A DNA stretch of 64,000 nt from Leptoclinus maculatus (GCA_032191485.1 JAVDOI010000016.1:4377719-4441718); one strand, 5' to 3'. Shown: positions 20,690 through 60,921, counted from the stretch's first letter. Notes: generated by a model not told the origin, from the sequence alone. A program made the numbers and translations.

Positions 20690-21060
20690 AAACCGAGCCC
20701 AGTGTTGCCAACTCTTTTCCGAGTAGCTTGCAGCAGTCGCTCCAAAATTTGCTAAATCTAGCAAGAAAGTGTCAAAGTTGACAGCTCGGCCCTTCAGGCC
20801 TCCCTCCAAAGCCTCTCCCCCAAAAATGGCTGTTGTCATTACTCACAGCTGTCTAGCTAGCAGCTTGTGGACGACCCCAAAGACAAGCAATGAGTGTACA
20901 GAACACACACAGCCAGGTAGCCCGTCCAATCATTACATTCAGGCCAGATTAAATGATTGGACGGGCCTGTCACAGTCCTGCGACAGCCACAGATACAGAT
21001 GTTTGTCAGAGCATTTGATTCATTGATTGCTCTCAGGATGTAATGAGAATTTCAACAAAA
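20690..21060. repeat. Probable dispersed repeat with internal hairpin
   Basis: The block begins with 'agtgttgccaactcttttccgagtagc', similar to a repeat I recall as common in teleost genomes. It contains inverted arms GCCCGTCCAATCATT (20920-20934) and AATGATTGGACGGGC (20952-20966). No coding capacity and no clear ends were found, so the family and class are uncertain. Confidence 0.35.
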
Positions 21061-22961
21061 ATAAACATCTTTTCGAAGAAGATGATCAACCCTGCCTTTA
21101 AGGACTAGAGGTGGGAGTTCATATCCTTTACACACGTATGCTGAAGTAGTGATACCAACGTGTAAATAACGAGCATACACTGTTATGATAACAGGGCTCC
21201 GGCTGACCCCACAACACCTTCTGTGCTTTGTGTTTGTACCATCCGATATGTAAGTAATAAAGCTCTTAAATCTAGATTGTGACACAATGTTGACTATATT
21301 AAAAAAGTGTTGGACCAAAGAAAGAAATCTGTTAATGCAGGTTAATCAGTTAAAAACCACTAACATGCAGTAAATGTGGAGCTTGTGGAGGACTGGGGAC
21401 AAAAGGGTTTTCAGGAGTAAACACTCAAAAGTACACTTGAACCAGCTAGTTTTAAATCCATAGGACTCAAACTCTGTCTTAAAGATGTCACAATAAACTG
21501 TGAATGAGAATGTCAATCTTGATTGCAACACAATTTAAAAAAAAAAAGAAAAATGTTTTATCAATGAACACACCAAAGTCTGACTCACTGCCTCTTCTGT
21601 TGAAAAATGAAATGTCGCAACAAACGAAAGTACATGGGAGTCTGATTCGACAGGAAGATATCTGTTATTGTGCAACAGGAAGCTGTTGTGTCCATGGTTA
21701 CCTTTGTCTGACCCCTTTTATTAGCGGCAACAAAAGATAGATGATGAGATACACCCTTCCACTGAACAACATCACACACACACACACAATTACTTTATAA
21801 CTATTTCATTTAAAACTCCCCCATCTGTGTCATTTTTGCCTGGAACTGGAGGCAACTTCCACATTGAGGCAACAGCGGGTCCAGTTATGAAATACACATA
21901 ACTCTGTGTACCACACAGGCATTTTAAGGTATTTGTATACAACTTTATCCTCTTTCATTTCTGTTTACACCCCCCCACATTAAATGTGATTTACCCCTCT
22001 TACTTGTATCATGTATAAAAAGTATATAAGCACTTAATAAGTTGTTTATAACACACTGTTATATAATGACAAACATATAAAATGACATTTTAAGGGTTTG
22101 TTAATGTATCTTCAGCTGTTATATAACTTCTCCTCTCCATAATTTTACACAGTATAAAATTGCGTAATTGTAATGATATATAATTACACACTTTTGTTTA
22201 AAACTGTTTCTATATGTGCTTTATACTTTTAACTGATGTTGAGCTTAGGTTGACCTTTCTTTGAGTAGTAAGACAAAGAAATTCTGAACTAAACGTCCAC
22301 GTCTTTGATTGACAAAAAATAATAGCATTATTTTTCTTTTACAGATTGTGGGTTTACTTATAAACATGTAAAGTTAGACGTGTGTGTTTGCGTTTCTATA
22401 GCTCTTAACACTGTGAATGGCTGTGTTATCCAACACAATGTCCTCCTCCCATGGGAGAGAATAAAGTAACCTTAACTTTCTGGGGCTTTCAGCCACATTT
22501 TATGGCTTAAAATAATGACACCAATTTATTCACGAGAAGTTTCCACAATTTCACAACCCAACAGCCTATTTATGATTTGAAAGTAATTCTGAGTAATCAT
22601 GATTCAATCATAATCAGAAAGCAGTTCATGGGTCGCCTGACAAGCCCAATATACACAGCCATTTTTAGCTCCACCAACAAGATTAGATGAGTGTTAAGTC
22701 TGGTGTTAAAACTGCAGAGGCCGCAGAGCTGTGTGCTTTATAAGTGGGTTTTGCATAACATGCCACCCTTCCACATTATAGTCATTTAATTCAATGTCTA
22801 TATCCAAAATGTTGCTTTAAAAGCTCATAAAGAAGTTAAATGTTGACATCTTTTTGTAACACTTCCCTAACACAACACAAACATGTAGCATGTAGAGGCA
22901 CAAACTTGAGCTGAATACAAATCTAGAATCTCTCATGATGAGAAGATTCTGGAACTTCGAT

Positions 22962-23343
22962 TCAGGGGCGAAGAAGTACTCAGATCCTTTACTGAAGTTA
23001 AAGTAATACCAGACCTTTTTCTGCTGGAGCTGATTTGAACTAATGCATATACTCTTGGTTAGTTTCACATGTTATATGTACAAAACATACATTTGATGAA
23101 CTTATAAAACATGATGCATTGTTATGTTTAGGCTATACAATCTTAAAGTCTGCAGTGTACCTAGTACGTAAAGATGTCAGATGTAACGGAGTTAAAATGT
23201 GCATAATTTCTCTCTGAATTGGAGTAAAGTAGAAGAATAAAGTAGCATTAAATTAAAGTACTCAAGTAAAGTACAAGTAGGCCTAAATATGTACTTAAGT
23301 AGGACTACAGTTCTTGAGTAAATGTAGTTACATTCCACCACTG
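22962..23343 (-). mobile_element. MITE copy 3 of the 'agtggtggaagaagtac' family, next to sdccag8 promoter
   Basis: The left end has CGAAGAAGTACTCAGATCC with 'tttactgaagttaaagtaatacc'. The right end reads TACATTCCACCACTGC, the reverse complement of the family's 'cagtggtggaatgta' terminus, preceded by 'gtacttaagtaggactacagttcttgagtaaatgtag'. The central region is AT-rich and encodes nothing. It ends ~370 bp before the sdccag8 ATG. Confidence 0.65.
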
Positions 23344-23439
23344 CTTAAGCTAAGTTGCAATACACCGTATCAACCACAGGGAGGCGCAGACGTGAAAATA
23401 TTTATTGTGACTACAAACAATGACTTCAACTCCCAGCAT

Positions 23440-23714
23440 CTGACTGAGTTTGCGGAAGTGGGAGCCGTTAGCAGATGGTTGCCTCGTTATTGTTAAATTC
23501 ACTGTACACGCATCGGGGCGGTGTTATAGATAACATTGTAGGAGATAAGAACACTCATCTCGGTGCTCAAAACAAACGCCCCGCCGCTTCGAATCGATGA
23601 CCGTTGCTACGTGCGACACATATTGTGGTTGTTGTAAATATTGTGCACAGCCTATCGTGTGTAGTTAACGCTGTGTGTAGTAATAAAGCGTGATTTAACA
23701 TCAATTATACATCA
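23440..23714 (+). promoter_or_regulatory. sdccag8: sdccag8 promoter / 5' UTR region, inferred
   Basis: This block between the MITE and the sdccag8 ATG is richer in CpG (around 23509-23612, with CGCCCCGCCGC) than its surroundings, consistent with a housekeeping-type promoter. No TATA box at a sensible distance is obvious. The transcription start cannot be placed. Confidence 0.4.
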
Positions 23715-49529
<25,815 letters not shown>

Positions 49530-51146
49530 GTACGCAAATACACAATACACACACAACTACACATCCTGTATATACATCGTTCATCCTTAATATTCTAGAG
49601 GTATTTTGTTCTTTTTTTTTTTAGATGATGATCGTGTTGAATATCATCAAATAAGCATTTGATTTTTACAGCTTTAATGTGTTAGTTCCTCATGCAAGAA
49701 GGTTTTCAGTCATGTTTTCTTTTCTCCCCCAAAAACTACTACAAGCATTTCAATCAGAAAGTGGCACACTTATAAATATTCAGTTATTATTAAAATAACA
49801 GCAGCCTTGTTGGAGATAAATGTTCCCAAGTGCTCATTGGTTGTCATTTATTTCTATTTGCAGAATCTGGCAGCAAACCTTTACGAAAGAAAAAATGTGT
49901 GCCGTTTCCTTCACAAGCCATCCTAACCAGTCCATCTTGTGCACATCTAAAGTTTAATTCTTGGATGAATTGTTTTATTTTTTGTCGACACAGTGCTTTT
50001 GTTGTCGTCAGCAGTTTACTGTCCTGCTGTCTGTGCAGTGTCCACATTTTCCACTTAATCAGGTGGCACTTCAAACTGTTCTCTGATCAAAAAGCCCTTT
50101 TTTCCCCCCCTTATGCAGTATAATACACTGGAAACAATGAACTAATTATAGACTTGTGGTGGTCCACAGAGGACAGGAACAGTCCAAAAAACGTGCACTA
50201 GATGAAACAGAAACTTTTAGGAGTTTAATGTCACAAATATGAAGTTAACAAGCAGCTAATTCGTGCTGAGCTTTGACGGGTTTGCTGACTTTGACTGACT
50301 CAAAATACTACCTGATGGAGTCGTAAACCTCAAACTGAGCTGAACTGAAAGTGAGGCACCAGTCAGACTCATTAATGTCTCTGTAGCTCGATTAACTACA
50401 GCACAAGCGCAGCTGATTTCTGTCTGTCTGACAACACAACCTAATTCACTCTTTCACTGAAGTTGTGTTGGGCTTCTTGCACTATTTTCCACTATTGTTA
50501 TCACATGTTTCATTCATGCAGTGTATACATCTACACGTATTATCGGGAAACTGAACTCAAAAGGCATAAAGTAAATACATTGCTCTATGTAGAATGTGGG
50601 GAGTGATTTCGGCGACTTGGCTAATAAAAGCCGCAGCTAAAAGTGGCTCTGTCTTTGGCTTATGCTACATTATCTGTACGTGTGTGTGTGTGAAAGTGTG
50701 TGTGTGTGTGATGCGGGGGTCTCTTCCTCCCTAAGTGTGGAGCCCAGTTGGTGTGTGTCTCCACAGGGCGCCTGGCTTCCAGCCTGGCTCTGCCAATGTG
50801 GGCGAGGATGTGTGGGTATTGTTGCCCCACTGTGCAGGATCTCTACCCCAAAACCCCACCAACCCAACTCCACCCTCCTTTTACACAAAACCAACCACAC
50901 ACACACACCCTTTTCTCCTGCTCCATCACTGACACTACATATTGTCTACCACCCACCGGTGTTAACCTGACGACAGTCAGACGCTGCCAAAAAACAACAA
51001 CAAAGTTTACCAAGTCACAGCTGTCTCCCGGTTGTGTGCGACTCTTTTTGTGTGTTTCATAAAGAGAAAAACAATCTAAGTTGTCAAGGAGTGTGAAGTA
51101 TGAATATTCTGTATGTTTCCGCGCATATGTTATGGTGGTATTTTTT

Positions 51147-51148
<2 letters not shown>

Positions 51149-51190
<42 letters not shown>
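51149..51190. repeat. (GT)n microsatellite, ~42 bp
   Basis: Uninterrupted GT run. Confidence 0.95.
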
Positions 51191-51193
<3 letters not shown>

Positions 51194-53226
51194 AGTTGCT
51201 ATTGCATGTTCTCAGGAGGTTTAGCAGAGTAGGAATCTGTCTGCCAAAAGTGGATTGGCTGGGAAGTTGGCACCTAACTTCTCCCTTCTCCCAACTGAAC
51301 CACGATAATCACTCTTGGCATTTAGTGAGTTTTATTTTCTGCTTTGACACTTACTTGGTTGATTAATCCTCCTGATATTTAAAAATCTCTTGAGTTCAGT
51401 TCTACATGAGGTCACTTTCTGCAGTGACTGTTGAGCTGCTTGACCACATTTTTTTTTTTAATATCCTTTTTAGGAGATAATTGTATTGGTAGAAAGTCTG
51501 TATGTTTGGGAATGCATTTATTAGTTTTGCTTAGTAAATACATGCATTCTTTGGCATTTATATGTTCTGTTTTAGGGGATTTATTGTAAGGATGTACAGT
51601 ACATGAGGGAGAGACGGGGAGGCGAGAGAGGTATGACTCACGTTTACGATGATCCACTCTGCAGCTGGTACTTTGGTTTTTCAGCATCTGATTGTATTTG
51701 TGGTACTGATCGTACTCCCCGTGCAAAACTTGAAAACCTGCCAAAAGTATCTTCTTATCACATTCAGTTTAAACAAATAAAAAAAGAGATCCACGGTAGT
51801 TATCAGGGCTTCATTGCAGTGATGTGTTCCAGTTTGTGATATCTGAATTCAGCCGTAGAGGCAGGACTGAACTTTGTCTCTATATTGTGTGCATGCGTTC
51901 TGTTTGTGTGCATGTTTTAGTATATTGCATATTAAGTACGTCAGTCTCTCTACATATGATACTGTTCTCACACTGAATTGCGTGCGTCTTCTCGTTCTCC
52001 TCGGTGTTTGTCTGCATCCGTACATCGGGTATATATACGTTAGCTGGTCCCTGCAGGCCAATGAGCATTCGTCGGGCACCCCGCCGCGCCGCTCGGGGGT
52101 TTAAGGTGTACGTGTTAACAAGCTGGTGCAAGTGGGTTCAATATGAAGCGCCCCGCCCCTCCCCACAGCCTCTCCATCGGCCTGCAATCTGTGCTGCGAA
52201 GAGCGGCAACAGCGCACCACGCACAAAACATTTGGAAAATCAGCTTGATTTATTTTTACATGGGCAAGCTGATTGCCAAACTACACAGGGGTTTCTAGCA
52301 CACAATGTTTTGCTGCACCATTTAATTATATATTTCACTGCGTCTGTGGTGGCAAGCGAAGGGATAGAGCGGAGAGTTGAGAGATGGAGTTACGGAAGAT
52401 GCAAAGCCAGTTACTGTAATGATTCATTTAAAGGTTATATGTGTTTTTGGTTTTTTTATGAGCAGTCTGATTCAAGAAATTAAATATTACATTTTTGTTT
52501 ATTAAGTTACATGTTACATGTCGTTTTTATTTTAACTTTTCTACATCATCTACGTCTTTATTCTCCAGATTCTTGCTTTGATTGGTGACAATTTACTTAG
52601 TTATTATGTCATTTCTGGTGCATATTCTGAAAAAATGATCAAATCTTTCTTTAAACTTGATTTAAATGAAATATAGCTTCTCAGTGAGAGAAGCTCAGAA
52701 TATATTTCATGCACAAGAAACCAAATTGCAGATGCAAAAAGGAAAATAATGCATATTATTTTACATTTATTAGAAGCTGAATAGAGATCTTAATAGCACA
52801 CCTGACAAAATCTGCTTTGCTATGTTGGTATGAATTTGACTGGTCTTTGTTTGTTTGAGTAATTTGACATCACAGAAGCAAAAAACTTAGATTAATGAAG
52901 CGAGGAACGTGTAAGATGTTAGTGAGAACTGTGAAGCAACAATCCAATAATAATTATTTGTTTGTGAAAGTTATTACGGCTCGTAAAATGTTTCCTGCTC
53001 GTGTAGTTTTTAAACTTTCTCTGCTCACCTCACCCTCTTCTACTCGTCTTCGTATCTCTTTTCACTTTCCTTTCCTCTCTGCGCTTCTCTGAGTCTCCAA
53101 CTTTACTCCTCCTCCCCTCTGCTTCCTGTACCGAACACCACGCAACCTTTTCTCACCCCACAGCTGTTCGCAGGCTGTTTCACCAATTATCACTATGCAT
53201 GTACACACTGAGGTCACAAACACAGA

Positions 53227-53265
<39 letters not shown>

Positions 53266-53591
53266 AACAGACCGACATAGCACCAACGTTTTCTTAACCA
53301 CACATTGTGACAGCAGAGTGCGTTTGTCAGCCCTGGGTGTGCGTGTGCATATACTGTGTTTATGTGAGCACACAGCTCCCTTGTGCAGCCCTTTTTTAAA
53401 GGAGAGCAGCAACATATACGCAGATGTGCCTGTAGATCCACAGGCTTCACCGGGCCATATGGCCTCCACGAAGAAAGATGGTGCATGCGTCTGGAGGAGG
53501 GTGGGAGGGATGGAGTGAAGGATGGAGGAGGGATGGAGGGCCATGTGTGGTATGAGCTGTGCAAGCAGTTGTTGAAGTATGTGTGCCTGTG

Positions 53592-53743
<152 letters not shown>

Positions 53744-53873
53744 GCACCAGAGGCTCCAGGAGATTGGTTAATGGAACAAATGGTCGCGGCGGGCCGGGGA
53801 AGAAGGAACAGGCTTGCTGCTACCGCGGGCGGACAGCGAGCCCCGGGCGAGGGCTGCTTCATCTGGGCTCCTG

Positions 53874-53916
<43 letters not shown>

Positions 53917-54072
53917 CTGTCAACCCTCTCCTCACCCTCACCCCCACCCCGAAACACACAGTGTGCTGCCATGCCCCAGAAGCAAAAAGACGCTCCTTGC
54001 TAAAACTTTTCATTTGCAAATTAAGTTGGCATAGGCTTGGCAGAAGAAACGGGACAGCTTTCATTTGTCTCA

Positions 54073-54074
<2 letters not shown>

Positions 54075-54121
<47 letters not shown>
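54075..54121. repeat. (TG)n microsatellite, ~47 bp
   Basis: TG run ending in GCGCGCGCACGC, alternating purine-pyrimidine throughout. Confidence 0.95.
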
Positions 54122-54128
<7 letters not shown>

Positions 54129-54898
54129 CACGCATACTTGGGTATGTTTGTGGGCATCTGTGTGTATGATGAGTTGCAACTGTGTGTGTGTGATCTGAGA
54201 GATGAAGGGCCGCTAAAAAGAGTGCGATGTGGGGAAAGCAGGGAAGAAGACAATGAAGAAGACCCAGCGTGAGGTGCAGCGTTCACACACTCACTTAGAT
54301 TGTTACGCTTCACATTCGTGTAAACATTAACATCACTGCTGTCACCCATACATTTACACTGATCACATACAAACTGTTTTGCTTCATTTCTAAATCAAGA
54401 CATTTTCATATTTCACAACAGTAGCCCCTTCTCTTTGTGGTGTTTGTTTCCTGGAAGAAAAGTTGAGTGTGTTACAGAAAAAGCCATGAAAAATGGTTGT
54501 TCATGTTGCTTTTTTTCTTCTTTACCTTTTCTGAGCATTCTGACAAAAAATGTAATTTAAACTTAAAAAATGTTTTAAATAAATTTAAAGAATAAAAAAA
54601 AATAACATTTGATATAATTAACTCCATGTACAGTTTTAGTATACATAAATACCTTCAGGTTTGAACCACCGACTGACTGTGAATGTGGGGAGATCTCACC
54701 GTATTGAGACGGAGAGGAACAGTGTAGTCCACTGTCTCTGGGTGGCGCTGATCAGTCGTCCTCCCTTCTCCTTCATCTTCCTCTCCTTCCCTTCTCATCG
54801 TTTCTATCTCTGCATTGCCCAGCTGGCTTCTGTAGCCGGGAGCGACCGCGGGGCGGCCTGCTGAAAGAGCATTGTCAAACGGTGGCTTTACAGCTCTA

Positions 54899-54899
<1 letters not shown>

Positions 54900-54949
<50 letters not shown>
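54900..54949. repeat. (CA)n microsatellite, ~50 bp
   Basis: Uninterrupted CA run. Confidence 0.95.
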
Positions 54950-54952
<3 letters not shown>

Positions 54953-57648
54953 GCGCAGATTTGCAGCTCAGATGTCGGGCTGTAGCCAGAGGCTTGCAAG
55001 CTGGAGCATTAACTGTGCAAAGCGTCACATCTCAAGCCCCAGTCAATGACACTCGCTAACACTACTTCATAAAACTACAACTAGAAAACTAGTGCAGAAA
55101 CACCTGCCCCTTCTTTAGAAAAATGTTGAAAGTAACAACAGCCGAAACACTTTAATGCCAGGAAAGCAAACACTCACAGACACGACTTAAAAAGTGTCAG
55201 CGGGCCTCGCGGCAGCAAACACTCTGACATTGAATAGATGATATAACAGCCGGCAGCAGCGCTGAAAACCTCTGTTAATGCAGTGACGGAATGAAAGCAG
55301 AGAGTACTTCAGAGCTCGTCCACAGCTGTTTAAAGTATATGAATACATTCCTCACATCCCTCTTAAACACTTTCAAAATCTGTTTTAATGGAAGTCGGTT
55401 CCAAAGGTGATTTTATTTTGATCACGTGTGAGTTCTGGTCCACGTACTGATGTTCATTAACTCTCCAATTAACCAAAAGAATGTAAACGAACACTCGGCT
55501 TCTCGTCAGCTCAAAGATCAACTTTGATCTAGTTGTATACCAACTTAATAGCTGTCACACCATTTAATTGTAGTTTCTTTATTACTCTCACTTTTTAATG
55601 AAAATTATTTTTATTTAGACAGAAAAAGGTATATTTGTAACTTGATAGTGCAAAGTGTCTGACTTCTGAAGGACTGCAGCCTGTTATAATTGTGACCAAG
55701 AGGAAATAATGTAAAATAAATAAGAAAACAGAAGTTTCAGATTGTTTAGAATTTGGACAATTTAAATCATATTATATTTTACATTATATTCTGGTGTGAA
55801 ACAACTATGAAGTAACAGAGTTAAGGGCCCACACCAGGGTTTTCATTCTTGTTGATTATTTTAAACGAATCCTGTAATAATATAATCATAGACAATTTAA
55901 TGTGCACTTACGACTACATTCCCACACAGCAATAACAGCAGTACAAGCAGACATGATGTGTATTGTGATCAATTAGCAACAGATAAGTGTTTCAAATCCC
56001 TGCATGTTGATTTTCAATTCAATTTGAATGTTTGATCAAAAAATGTAAAACGCAGCAGCACACACTGGAAAATGCAGCTGTAATGTAAAGAACTTAAAAT
56101 GTGTAGCAAATAGGTGAAACATTAGAAAACACGGTATCTTTTAAAGATTTATTTAGCAAAAAGGATTTAGCTCACTAATGATTTCATGCAAAACTAAACT
56201 TCCTTAATAAATAAATACCTTTACTCACATCAGTCAGTATAGCATGTTTCAAAGCTCTTCACAATAAAAGCATGTAGCACCAAATATCAAGCAGGGCGGA
56301 TGGTAACAAACACAAGAGCAACAAAATATAAAAGATGAAACAGAAATAACTAAAAACAAAACATCATTTAAGAGAAGGGAAGGAACAGGTTTTTTCCAGC
56401 TGAATTAAAAGATCAGATATTGAGCGTTTGTTATTATTTAAAATTTAAGAGGCAGAATATCCAGCGCTCGAGCTCTGCGAGCCGACCTGAGAGACTTTAA
56501 GTTACTGTGTGAGCACAACAATGTGAATGTATTCGGGGAGCTTCACCGCGAGGGCCCTGATAGGTAATAACTACAAAGATGGCCGAGTTCATCTGTATGT
56601 TAAAGTGTTTTGGCTTTCACACACTCTGTTATGGAAGAGATCAATGTTGTTCAAACATGATAGGACTGTTCCAGATGGGCACACGAGCATCATGACGTCT
56701 GAAACCGTTTTCTTTTCCTTCTCACCACCGTGTTCAGCTCTGCTAGAGAACAGCAGCGAGTTGGAAAAAAATGATGTGAAGGAAAAGGAAGTTCTCACAC
56801 AGGCTGCATCACTACATTAACCCCATAATTGTCTAAGTCTATTTTTGTATTAATTTAATAATTTATTAGATAGGAATGTGGATTCCTGCTGCCGGTTTTT
56901 ACACAGCAGCCAAACCTCTCTGGTTAAAAATAATAAGGTTAAGTGAGCATAATCTGCTCAAATAATATAGATTTTGGTTTTGTCGTACTGGATTTCTATC
57001 CTTAAAGCAATTAGTGTTAACGACAGAGGATTTTTAAGGGGACTTCCCTTTTTAGCTTTATAAGTATTACATCATGAGAAAAAAATCTAAATAAAATGGA
57101 TTTTACCTTGTGCATTAGAAATTATAATTGAATGTATATTTAATTACAAACTCCTGGTGTTTGTAATTAACACAAGACTTATTTAGTATACATGTAATAC
57201 CTGTATATTTAGACATTTAAATGTGCTGATCTCGTGTGTGTTGTGTCTGTTAGTGGGACTCTTTGAGCTGCGAACGAAATGTGACTAAAGGTCCTTTTCA
57301 AACATGATGCTCGCATGTTAAATGAGGAGTATATTCATAGAGTAAGGGTACATCAGTCAGTCAAAATGTGGAAGTGACAGGTAACAGTAAATGAAAAGAC
57401 AGCACCAGGAAATAACTGATCTCATCCTGATCAAAACACACAGTGTCACCAATCGTGTTCCCGTGTCAAATGTGCGTGTTAGCAAGAGCAACAACTGGCA
57501 TGACAGGTTGGTGGAGGGGGGGGGCATGGCCTTCAGGCGCACACACACACACATTCTTGAGTGCAGTTGTGTGCCAGCCAAGATTTAGCTAGAGCGCTGG
57601 GGTGTGAGGGTGGCGATGGTGGGCCTGGGATTGGGCGAAATATGGTTT

Positions 57649-57652
57649 TGTG

Positions 57653-57700
<48 letters not shown>
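57649..57700. repeat. (GT)n microsatellite, ~52 bp
   Basis: GT run with one GCGT interruption near its start. Confidence 0.95.
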
Positions 57701-57701
<1 letters not shown>

Positions 57702-58836
57702 CAGCTGCAGCCTTCATGCCCCTGGCAGTGTTGTTGTAACCAGGCAAGCCAAGGCCGTCTGCCTGAATTCTTCATCCCCTAGGCCCCCTGCCTGCTACAC
57801 ACACACACACACACACACACTGACATGCACACAAGTTCATTTGTCTAATATTAGTGTGTGTCAAGGTTAAGATTCATCATTATCTTTTAGGGTTAGAGTC
57901 GAATTGTGGCAGAGGCCTATTTCATTTTCCTAATTTTTCAAACACGTGTGTGTGTGTGTGTTCAGAAACAGGAGAACAGTTAAAATGTGTTCTTTAATTA
58001 TGGCCGCCATTCATCTTCTCTTTATTTATAGGCAAAGAAAAATCAAGATCCACGCCGAGTGGTTGTTTTTGGAGATACACAGAATATGCAGTGAGACTTT
58101 AGTTCACTCTGTGGCTTGTTTTCAAGTCCTTTTTGATAATGTATGCACTGTCCAATAAATATTTTTCTTCAAGTGACACGCTCCACTAGCTGATTTGTTT
58201 AGTAATAAAAATGCACACATTCATACGGGGCTGTTGAACGACAGACTTGCACACTGCCTCCAGATCTTCTCTTTTCTATTAACGTCTCTCCGTTTCTCTA
58301 ACATGACGTTAGCACTTTCCCTTTAGACCGTGCCTTTAGGACATATGCTCCCACCTGTAAATAAATATACAAACACACGCACACAACAGAGTTTAGACAC
58401 TAGCTGTGGGCTACGACTGATGTATACCACAGAGAGGTAACTGTGTCTGTGTTGTAATTAATCTCCTTAGTAGCAGCAGTCAATAGAGAGCGCGGCGGTT
58501 CGAGGTGCAGATTGTGAGCAGAGTTTGGTTATCGGTGCTGTCTGGGGAAATTACTGCAAACTGCCTCTCAGCAAAACGTGCTTTTATTATGTCTGCTGGA
58601 AAACAAGAAACGCGCTTACTACCACGACTGCTCTCGAAGCTGGTATTTTGGGGGGCATAATTAAGGAATTATTTCAGTGTAGGTGTTGCGTGTATGTATG
58701 CGTGTGTGTGTGTGTGCGTGTGTGTTTGTGTCAGTAAAGCGTGGGATCCAGCAGGTGGTGTCCTTTCACCAGGTCAGTGGGGAGGCTTCTCCTTCTCTAA
58801 CCCCCACCACAACCCTCCCGTCAGCCGTCAGCCAGG

Positions 58837-58837
<1 letters not shown>

Positions 58838-58873
<36 letters not shown>
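58838..58873. repeat. (CAG)12 trinucleotide repeat
   Basis: Twelve pure CAG units in a C-rich unique stretch. One + frame reads them as Ser in a 158-codon open frame (58683-59159), but no homology or splice sites support coding. Confidence 0.95.
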
Positions 58874-58876
<3 letters not shown>

Positions 58877-60734
58877 GCGGCGGGGAGGTGACGGCTGGAG
58901 CCGGAGCCCTCAGCCTCTTTGTTTCTCCGTCCCTCGTCCACTCCGTCCCGCACCTCCGCCCCCGCCACCACAAACTGTTAGTCCTCATTTCTGCGGATCC
59001 TCTTCACCTCAACATCCATTTACTCGTCCCGCCCATCAGTCCATCCATGAATCTATCCAAGCTTCCTTCCTTCATCACCAATTCCAGGCAGCGGGCAGAG
59101 GCGAGCCAGCCTGCAGTGTGTGTGTGTTTGTGTGTGTGTGTGTAGGTGGGTTAGTGTAGGGCAGTGCCCGAGCATTAAGCCGTATTAAGCCCTAATTAAT
59201 GAGTGTGCCAGTCGATAGAGGCCAGTTATTGGATTTGCTGCTTTAGCTGCTGGAAGGAGCGCTGCCTTAATCACACACACATACACACACACACATTCAG
59301 ACACATTCATACACACACACACATTCATACACACATCCCCCTCTGAGGCAAGGTGTCCAAGGTGAGACGCGGGGTGGATTAGAGAGTGTGTGTTTGTTGT
59401 ATAAGACGGCCAGAGGTTGGCGGCTCTCTGGGCAGACACACTGAGTGTGTACGGTTGTGCCAGGGTCAAAGCTTTACTTACTGCATTACATAAAACCTTC
59501 AGCTTACAACCTGCAGTTTTAAACATGCCGCTTTAAACATCTCAGTTCACGACCTGACCAACCGATTCCCTGGCCGCCTGTTCGGCTCATTTACCGTCAG
59601 ACTGCAACGTGTGAAAGCCTGCTGGCATTTTGCAGTTGGTGCCATTTCTACAAAAATAATTGTGTTTTGGATATTTCACTTCGTAGTGTTTCTCTCTTGA
59701 AAGGGAAAAGCCAGTGTGGGTATGTGGAGTTTGAAAGATGTGGCTGTTTTACCAGGCAAGTGAAGTCGAAGTCTTGCGTTGCATTATGGGAAACAAAGGA
59801 TACAGTAATTTATTTAGCCTCCCACATACTAGGGATTAAAAGTCTCGATAGCTCAACCTTTGCTGCATCTATCTTGATCATTCAGTCTTTCACTGGTGAG
59901 CCGCCTTTCAACTAAAGGCAGCTCTTACAGTGCATACTTAATTTGACTTGCTGGTAATTAAAGGTTCAGTCCAGTAAAATTCCAAAAGTATTTTCTCACT
60001 TGTCTCTAGTGGAATCTAGTCATGTTGATAATGGGGTTTTATTTGCCCAGGTTTTGAGATGTCTGATTATAATCTGTGGATTGTACAGATCAACAGCCGT
60101 GGTCAGTGAGTGTAAATCTTAACCACTGTCAGCACCATAAACCAGGTCAAAGAAAAACCAAAACTATCTAAAGATATTTCTAGATACAAAATAAAAAGAG
60201 AAAAATAAGTTTTTTTGCAAATTGGGTTGAACTGAACCTTTAACGTCATCATAAGGTCAGTCATGAATACGCACTGTGATTCTTTTAGAGATGTTAGATT
60301 CTACTATGTTACTTCATCAGGATGTACTCTGAATCGATCAGTGAATAAATCCTCTCTACATCCACACATTTATTTCTACTAGCGCACCACAAGTGTAAAA
60401 TTCTTCTTGGCAAACAATGTCGACGCATCTCCCGCTTCACAAACCTGGAGTGGATTTCAGAGCTGGCCAGTCGTCGGCACACAATCTCTCAAAAGAGACG
60501 GCTGTATATATTTTCTCTTTCCGGGGGGAAAAGATAGTTTGGATGCGTCCGGTGCGTCTGTACCGAGATCAGAGGTTGTGATTGGATAAGGTTTGGCCTT
60601 TTCCCAGCATGACTCAGATTAGTTTGGTGGTGTGGAGCTGAAGGGCCTTCAGTCAACACGTTCTCCACACTTCCCTCATCAAACATTAACAGCTTCAGAA
60701 CAACAGGCTCCGTTTCTGACCTTTAAGTCCTCTG

Positions 60735-60921
<187 letters not shown>

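Larger units (their letters stand above)
17941..22960. other. Intergenic region between tnfaip3 and sdccag8
   Basis: No exon or RNA gene is recognised. It contains short CA/GT runs (about 17977-17998, 19384-19408), a perfect hairpin at 19573-19613, a repeat-like block with a second hairpin around 20690-21060, and AT-rich DNA from 21 to 23 kb. Confidence 0.5.

Noticed and set aside
23603..23622. RFX X-box in the sdccag8 promoter (GTTGCTACGTGCGAC; also GTTGCCTCGTTATT near 23479)
   Set aside because: Only one half-site fits in each case; too weak to call although the gene is ciliary.
56527..56820. Open frame ending in a coiled-coil-like stretch (LLENSSELEKNDVKEKEV), considered as a terminal sdccag8 exon
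   Set aside because: It does not resemble the family C-terminus, and the only nearby acceptor gives a different frame that stops quickly.
58683..59159. 158-codon open frame with a Ser run over (CAG)12
   Set aside because: No homology, no splice partners, and it begins and ends in GT runs; compositional.
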